Part shown: in pieces, positions 4,856-8,437 of the stretch | Layout of the letters: every line of letters begins with the position of its first letter | Numbering within the stretch: position 1 is the first letter of the stretch | Origin: a bacterium | GTDB lineage: Bacteria; Ratteibacteria; UBA8468 | Length of the DNA stretch: 8,437 bases | NCBI GenBank assembly: GCA_030672255.1 | Contig: DAOVGU010000042.1 | Location: 1-8,437 of the forward strand | Direction of reading: 5' to 3' | Made by a program: the position numbers and the translations under genes | Notes under the pieces: model-generated | Databases searched by the model: none | Told to the model about the DNA's origin: nothing | What the model saw: the letters and a program-made list of their open reading frames with translations, nothing else

Positions 4856-6966
4856 TGGTGGAAAAGATAACCTTAAAGGTTGCGGAATCAAAGACAAAGG
4901 ATGTGGGAAGAGGCATTACCCGAGTTGACCCCAAGGATTTTTCTAAATTGGGATTGGAAATAGGCGATATTATCCAGTTAAACGGAAAAAGGAAGACGGT
5001 AGCAAAATTGATGCCAGCCTATATTGAAGACAGAGGAAAAAAAATTATTCAGATCGATGGTCTTATCCGGGAAAATGCTCAAGTTTCCCTGGACGAAAAA
5101 CTCACCATTAGCAAAACCTCCTATGAATCTGCCACAAAGCTCGTTCTTTCTCCTTTAACCATTAGCCGCATTGGTGGAGATACTAAATACCTTGGCTCTC
5201 TCCTGGAAGGTCTTCCCTTTGTTGAAGGAGATAGACTTCGGGCAAATCTCTTTGGAACGAGAAGTTGCGATTTTAAGGTTATCTCCTGCCTTCCCAAAAA
5301 TAAAGCCCTTTTAATCTCTCCCACTACCTCCATCCAGATGAAAGAGGTTGGAGAGAAAACGGAAAGGACAAGCATCTCCTATGAGGATATCGGCGGATTA
5401 GGAAATGAGATTCAAAGGGTAAGGGAAATGATTGAACTTCCTTTAAAATATCCTGAGGTCTTCGGAAGGCTTGGGATTGAAGCACCTAAGGGTGTTTTAC
5501 TCCATGGTCCCCCGGGTTGCGGTAAGACCTTAATCGCGAGAGCGGTTGCTCAAGAAACCGATGCTTACTTTACCCATATTAGCGGACCGGAGATTATGGG
5601 TAAATTCTATGGGGAGAGTGAAGCAAGATTAAGAAATGTATTTGAGGATGCCAAGGCACACACTCCGGCGATTCTTTTTATCGATGAGATTGATGCAATT
5701 GCTCCTAAAAGGGAGGAGATGGGTGGAGAAAAGCAGGTGGAGAAAAGGGTTGTTGCGCAACTGCTCGCTCTAATGGATGGTCTGGAATCGCGAGGGAATT
5801 TAATTGTCATTGGGGCAACCAATATTCCCAATGTCCTTGACCCGGCTTTAAGAAGACCGGGAAGGTTTGATCGAGAGATTGGTATCCCTATTCCCGATCA
5901 GAAAGCAAGATTAGAAATTCTTCATATCCACACCAGGGGCATGCCTTTATCTTCCGATGTGGATTTAGAAAAGGTTTCCCAGATTACCCATGGTTTTGTA
6001 GGGGCAGATTTAGAAGCGCTCTGCCGGGAGGCAGCGATGAATGCCTTAAGGAAGATTTTACCATCTATTGATTTTGAACTCTCAGAAATTCCCTATGAAA
6101 CCTTGCAGAACTTAGAGGTAACAATGGATAATTTCCGGGAGGCTCTAAAGCAGGTGGAGCCTTCTGCCATCAGAGAGGTATTTGTGGAAGTTCCCAATGT
6201 TCACTGGAATGAGATTGGGGGATTGGATGAAATAAAGAAAACATTAACCAAAACGGTAGAATGGCCCCTGAAGTATCCTGAAGTTTTTGAAAAGGCAAAG
6301 ACCAATCCTCCCAAAGGGATTCTTCTTTCTGGCCCTCCGGGAACAGGAAAGACCCTTCTTGTCAAGGCTTTAGCAAATGAAAGTGAGGTAAATTTTATCT
6401 CGGTGAAAGGGCCGGAATTGATGAGTAAATATATCGGGGAATCGGAAAGAGGGGTAAGAGAGGTCTTTAAAAAGGCAAAACAGGCTTCTCCCTGTATCCT
6501 CTTCTTTGATGAGATTGAGTCCTTAGTTCCCGAAAGAGGTAGAGCCTCGGATTCTGCCGTAACGGAAAGAGTAATTAGCCAATTCTTAACCGAGTTGGAT
6601 GGATTGGAAGAGTTAAAAGGGGTATTAGTTTTGGGAGCGACAAATAGAAGAGAATTGCTTGATTCAGCAATCTTAAGACCGGGCAGATTTGACCTTATCT
6701 TAGAATTACCTGTTCCGGATGAAGAGGCCAGAGAAGAAATATTTAAGGTTCATACAGAGGGGAAGCCTTTGGACAAAGGAATTGATTTAAAAATTTTATC
6801 CAGACAGACAGAAGGGCTGGTAGGTGCGGATATTGCGGCTATCTGTCAGTCTGCATCAATGAAGAGGATAGAGGATTTCATAGAAAAGAAAGAAAAGGAC
6901 TATTCCAAATTTAAGATTAAAAACTCGGATTTCCAGAAAGCAATAGAACAAATTAAAAAGAAGTAG
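4855..6966 (+). CDS. Cdc48/VAT-type tandem AAA+ ATPase of the gas vesicle cluster
   Basis: This 703-residue protein has the full Cdc48/p97/VAT layout. An N-domain (about 1-165) holds a double-psi barrel and second subdomain. D1 (about 175-395) has Walker A GPPGCGKT (218-225), Walker B ILFIDE (273-278), sensor ATN (321-323), arginine fingers 334/337 and pore loop KFYG (250-253). D2 (about 450-670) has Walker A GPPGTGKT (493-500), Walker B ILFFDE (548-553), ATN (595-597), arginines 608/611 and pore loop KYIG (525-528). Both rings look ATP-competent. The family unfolds or extracts proteins from complexes and membranes. The C-terminus ends in Lys residues without the Hb-Y-X proteasome-docking motif seen in many archaeal homologues, so a non-proteolytic remodelling role fits better. 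Coupling to the Hsp20 gene by TAATG suggests shell-protein disaggregation or quality control, an inference. Confidence 0.93.
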   Translation: MVEKITLKVAESKTKDVGRGITRVDPKDFSKLGLEIGDIIQLNGKRKTVAKLMPAYIEDRGKKIIQIDGLIRENAQVSLDEKLTISKTSYESATKLVLSPLTISRIGGDTKYLGSLLEGLPFVEGDRLRANLFGTRSCDFKVISCLPKNKALLISPTTSIQMKEVGEKTERTSISYEDIGGLGNEIQRVREMIELPLKYPEVFGRLGIEAPKGVLLHGPPGCGKTLIARAVAQETDAYFTHISGPEIMGKFYGESEARLRNVFEDAKAHTPAILFIDEIDAIAPKREEMGGEKQVEKRVVAQLLALMDGLESRGNLIVIGATNIPNVLDPALRRPGRFDREIGIPIPDQKARLEILHIHTRGMPLSSDVDLEKVSQITHGFVGADLEALCREAAMNALRKILPSIDFELSEIPYETLQNLEVTMDNFREALKQVEPSAIREVFVEVPNVHWNEIGGLDEIKKTLTKTVEWPLKYPEVFEKAKTNPPKGILLSGPPGTGKTLLVKALANESEVNFISVKGPELMSKYIGESERGVREVFKKAKQASPCILFFDEIESLVPERGRASDSAVTERVISQFLTELDGLEELKGVLVLGATNRRELLDSAILRPGRFDLILELPVPDEEAREEIFKVHTEGKPLDKGIDLKILSRQTEGLVGADIAAICQSASMKRIEDFIEKKEKDYSKFKIKNSDFQKAIEQIKKK

Positions 6967-7005
6967 CAGGTCATTGCGAGGCCGAAGGCCGTGGCAATCT
7001 CCCTG
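6967..7005. repeat. Palindromic intergenic repeat, TCATTGCGAGG type
   Basis: The sequence forms an imperfect inverted repeat: CAGG (6967-6970) with CCTG (7002-7005), ATTGC (6973-6977) with GCAAT (6994-6998), and GGCC (6980-6983) with GGCC (6987-6990) around a short GAA loop. It is more GC-rich than the genes around it and resembles dispersed repeats of the type starting TCATTGCGAGG and ending GGCAATCTC found in many bacterial genomes. No poly-T tract follows, so it is not a convincing terminator. Confidence 0.75.
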
Positions 7006-7006
7006 C

Positions 7007-7060
7007 TGTCATTCCCGTGCAAACGGGAATCTATAGATTCCTGCCTCCGCAGGAATGACA
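7007..7060. mobile_element. REP/MITE-like element with two hairpins and 9-base terminal inverted repeats
   Basis: TGTCATTCC (7007-7015) and GGAATGACA (7052-7060) form perfect terminal inverted repeats. Inside are two hairpins with four-base loops: ATTCCCGT/ACGGGAAT (7011-7018, 7023-7030) and ATTCCTGC/GCAGGAAT (7037-7044, 7049-7056). They are joined by the palindrome ATCTATAGAT (7029-7038). This is the form of short dispersed palindromic elements that are mobilised in trans by a REP-associated or other transposase. No transposase lies here. The right end supplies AGGA (7051-7054) and the A of a possible start codon for the next gene. Confidence 0.78.
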
Positions 7061-8070
7061 TGTCTAATATGGAAGGTGCATATATTTACGGAATTGTTGA
7101 GAAAGGGAATGGTAAATTTAATCCTCCCGGAGAAAAACTTTATACCATTGACCATCTGGATTTAGCCGCATTAGTGAAAGATGGCTCTATCAGAACCTTT
7201 GATCGTTTTAATAAAGACCTGCTGATGGAGGAATTAAAAGAGCATCAACTCATCGTAGAAAAGATTATGACCAACTACGATATTCTTCCGATGAGTTTTG
7301 GGATTATCGCTAAAGATGAAAGAACTGTTAAAAATATGCTAAAAAAGGGATACGGAACTTTTAAGAAAACTTTCGTGGAGATAAAAGGGAAGAACGAAAT
7401 CAATATTAAAGCCTTCTGGGATGAGAAGGAAATCTTAAAGGAAATTGGGGGCAAGATTCACCCCCACATACCTCCGGGGGGCTCACTCCCCTTGAGGGGG
7501 AGGAATGAGGAGGGGGAGCTGGAAGAAAAAATAGCTCTTGGCAAGCAAATTGCCTCTCTTTTAGAAAAGGAGAAGAAAACTTATCAAAGAGAGATTCATA
7601 ACTCTTTAAAGGAAGTATCTCTTGATTTTTCCTCAGGGAAAATTACCAATACCGGTATGATACTTAATGAATCATTTTTAGTGGAGAAGAGAGAAGAATT
7701 TGACGAGAGAGTAGAAAGGTTAAATGAGAAATATGGGGGAAAGATAAATTTCAAGTATATTGGTCCGATGTTTCCCTATAGTTTCTTTAATCTAAAAGTA
7801 ACCATAATCAATCCCGAAAAATTGAGAAAAGCAAGAGAAATTTTGAATTTCAAGGAGGAGGTTCCTTTCTCAGAAATTAAGGAAAGATACCGGCAACTTG
7901 CTCTCCAGACCCATCCCGATAGAGGCGATTCTCTTAAAGATGAGAAATTTAAAAACTTCACTTCTGCCTATAAACTCCTCTCTGACTATTATAAGAGTTA
8001 TCCTTCTGGAAATGAAGAGGGGGAAGTGATTATAGTTAAAGAGAATGAAAGATTTATTAAGGAGGTTTAA
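7060..8070 (+). CDS. gvpL/F: GvpL/GvpF family protein, copy 2, with C-terminal DnaJ J-domain
   Basis: This 336-residue fusion starts with a GvpL/F domain (4-248): YIYGI (8-12), LPMSF (76-80, Ser replacing the Arg seen in the two other copies), INIKAFW (114-120) and GPMFPYSF (235-242). After a short linker, residues about 255-313 form a J-domain: KAREILNF, then EIKERYRQLALQTHPDRGD with the HPD motif at 285-287, and KFKNFTSAYKLLSDYY. HPD is the residue triad that stimulates DnaK/Hsp70 ATPase, so this protein could recruit DnaK to GvpA or to growing vesicles. Residues 134-153 are encoded by a palindromic repeat. ATG 7060 is chosen because AGGA (7051-7054) is well spaced; ATG 7069 (333 residues) is also possible. 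An upstream in-frame ATG at 6991 would merely translate repeat DNA. It overlaps the next gene in TAATG. Confidence 0.9.
   Translation: MSNMEGAYIYGIVEKGNGKFNPPGEKLYTIDHLDLAALVKDGSIRTFDRFNKDLLMEELKEHQLIVEKIMTNYDILPMSFGIIAKDERTVKNMLKKGYGTFKKTFVEIKGKNEINIKAFWDEKEILKEIGGKIHPHIPPGGSLPLRGRNEEGELEEKIALGKQIASLLEKEKKTYQREIHNSLKEVSLDFSSGKITNTGMILNESFLVEKREEFDERVERLNEKYGGKINFKYIGPMFPYSFFNLKVTIINPEKLRKAREILNFKEEVPFSEIKERYRQLALQTHPDRGDSLKDEKFKNFTSAYKLLSDYYKSYPSGNEEGEVIIVKENERFIKEV
7459..7518. repeat. G/C-run palindromic repeat inside gvpL/F copy 2
   Basis: Nested inverted repeats lie within the coding frame: CCCCC (7461-7465) with GGGGG (7512-7516), CCTCC (7471-7475) with GGAGG (7509-7513), and CTCCCC (7486-7491) with GGGGAG (7497-7502). 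The C and G runs contrast sharply with the A-rich flanking codons. The stretch encodes 20 residues rich in Pro, Gly, His and Arg (starting HPHIPPGG) in an otherwise charged helical region. It resembles dispersed intergenic repeats built around CCCTTGAGGGGG and remains open in the gvpL/F frame. Confidence 0.7.
8059..8065 (+). promoter_or_regulatory. Strong ribosome binding site of gvpL/F copy 3
   Basis: AAGGAGG, inside the last codons of the J-domain fusion gene, is the best Shine-Dalgarno match in the window and lies four bases before ATG 8070. It supports bacterial-type initiation and efficient re-initiation after the upstream stop. Confidence 0.75.
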
Positions 8071-8437
8071 TGGAAATAGGAAGATATATTTACTGTATCA
8101 TTGAGGAAAAGGAAAAAAAGAGTTTTGGGAATCTCGGGATTGTAGATAATAATGAGGTTTATACCATAAATCAGGATGGTCTTGCGGTGGTGGTGAGTGA
8201 GGCGCTAGTTCAGGTTTATGTGCCCAGAAGAAAGGATATGCTTGCACATAACAAAGTTTTAGAAGAGGTGATGAAGAATTACTATATTCTACCCGCAAGG
8301 TTTGGGTTGGTGGCTGAAAATGAGGAAAAAATCAAGAAATTACTTACCCAGAGATATTCAGAGTTAAAGGAATATCTAAAGAAGGTGACTAAAAAAAGAG
8401 AAATAGGGATAAAGGTCTTCTGGGAGAAGGAAGGAAT
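8070..8437 (+). CDS. gvpL/F: GvpL/GvpF family protein, copy 3 (partial, cut by window end)
   Basis: The frame runs from ATG 8070 to the window edge, giving the first 122 residues of a GvpL/F protein. It shows YIYCII at the N-terminus (6-11), FGNLGI (19-24, matching FGNIGI in copy 1), LPARFG (about 74-79) and the strand EIGIKVFWEKEG at the visible end. It is closer in layout to copy 1 than to copy 2 in this part. ATG overlaps the preceding stop in TAATG after AAGGAGG. The C-terminal half, with the expected GPxPPY motif and any extra domain, is outside the window, so it is unknown whether it also carries a fusion. Its role is expected to be GvpA binding and shell assembly, by family. Confidence 0.9.
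   Translation, partial: MEIGRYIYCIIEEKEKKSFGNLGIVDNNEVYTINQDGLAVVVSEALVQVYVPRRKDMLAHNKVLEEVMKNYYILPARFGLVAENEEKIKKLLTQRYSELKEYLKKVTKKREIGIKVFWEKEG

Noticed and set aside
5121..5831. Minus-strand open frames inside the Cdc48-like gene
   Set aside because: They lie wholly inside a strongly conserved coding region and show no family features.
6991..7059. N-terminal extension of gvpL/F copy 2 from ATG 6991
   Set aside because: The added residues are the translation of two palindromic repeats, lacking any gvpL/F similarity; the family's YIYG motif begins just after 7069.
6967..7060. Rho-independent terminator between the Cdc48-like gene and gvpL/F copy 2
   Set aside because: The hairpins are repeat elements and none is followed by a T-run; downstream genes continue co-directionally with overlaps.
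8098..8298. Minus-strand open frame opposite gvpL/F copy 3
   Set aside because: It is an antisense shadow of a clear GvpL/F coding region.
1..8437. CRISPR array, tRNA or rRNA gene
   Set aside because: No regularly spaced direct repeats, cloverleaf-like tRNA sequence or rRNA signature was seen; coding density is near complete.

Overview
The window reads as the middle of a bacterial gas vesicle (gvp) gene cluster. All genes lie on the + strand, packed into what looks like one operon. Three families anchor this: a GvpN-type AAA+ ATPase, three GvpL/GvpF-family proteins (two complete, one cut by the right edge) and a GvpH-type small heat-shock protein. The shell protein GvpA/GvpJ is not in the window and must lie outside it if the cluster is functional. 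AG-rich Shine-Dalgarno sites, overlapping stop/start codons and palindromic intergenic repeats suggest a bacterium, probably an uncultivated anaerobic lineage. The phylum cannot be named from the sequence alone, and an archaeon is unlikely but not excluded.

Layout. Positions 1-1029 hold three small accessory genes: a repetitive coiled-coil protein with a GvpC-like look, a stand-alone zinc protein with six CxxCxGxG motifs (the DnaJ zinc-finger motif), and a 53-residue His-rich protein with an internal repeat. Positions 1102-3513 hold gvpN, a 56-residue AbrB-like protein, a 110-residue coiled-coil protein, a 255-residue highly charged protein of unknown function, and a 68-residue winged-helix protein. 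Positions 3575-6966 hold gvpL/F copy 1, a gvpH-like Hsp20 gene and a 703-residue tandem AAA+ ATPase of the Cdc48/VAT type. The last two overlap as TAATG. Positions 6967-7060 are the only repeat-filled gap: two different palindromic repeat elements back to back, the second ending on a possible start codon of the next gene. Positions 7060-8437 hold gvpL/F copy 2, which carries a C-terminal DnaJ J-domain and a third palindromic repeat inside its reading frame, and then gvpL/F copy 3, truncated by the window end.

How the genes may work together. GvpL/F proteins bind GvpA and nucleate assembly, GvpN is an assembly ATPase, and GvpH is an sHSP-like accessory. Here they sit with a Cdc48-like unfoldase, a J-domain fused to a GvpL/F protein, and a separate DnaJ-type zinc protein. 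The most interesting inference is that this operon encodes its own chaperone line for the very hydrophobic shell protein: sHSP holdase, J-domain recruitment of DnaK, zinc-module client binding, and two AAA+ machines. Two small DNA-binding-type proteins inside the operon (AbrB-like and winged helix) may give local regulation. No promoter, terminator, RNA gene or CRISPR array was found, and no gene-free stretch exceeds about 110 bases.
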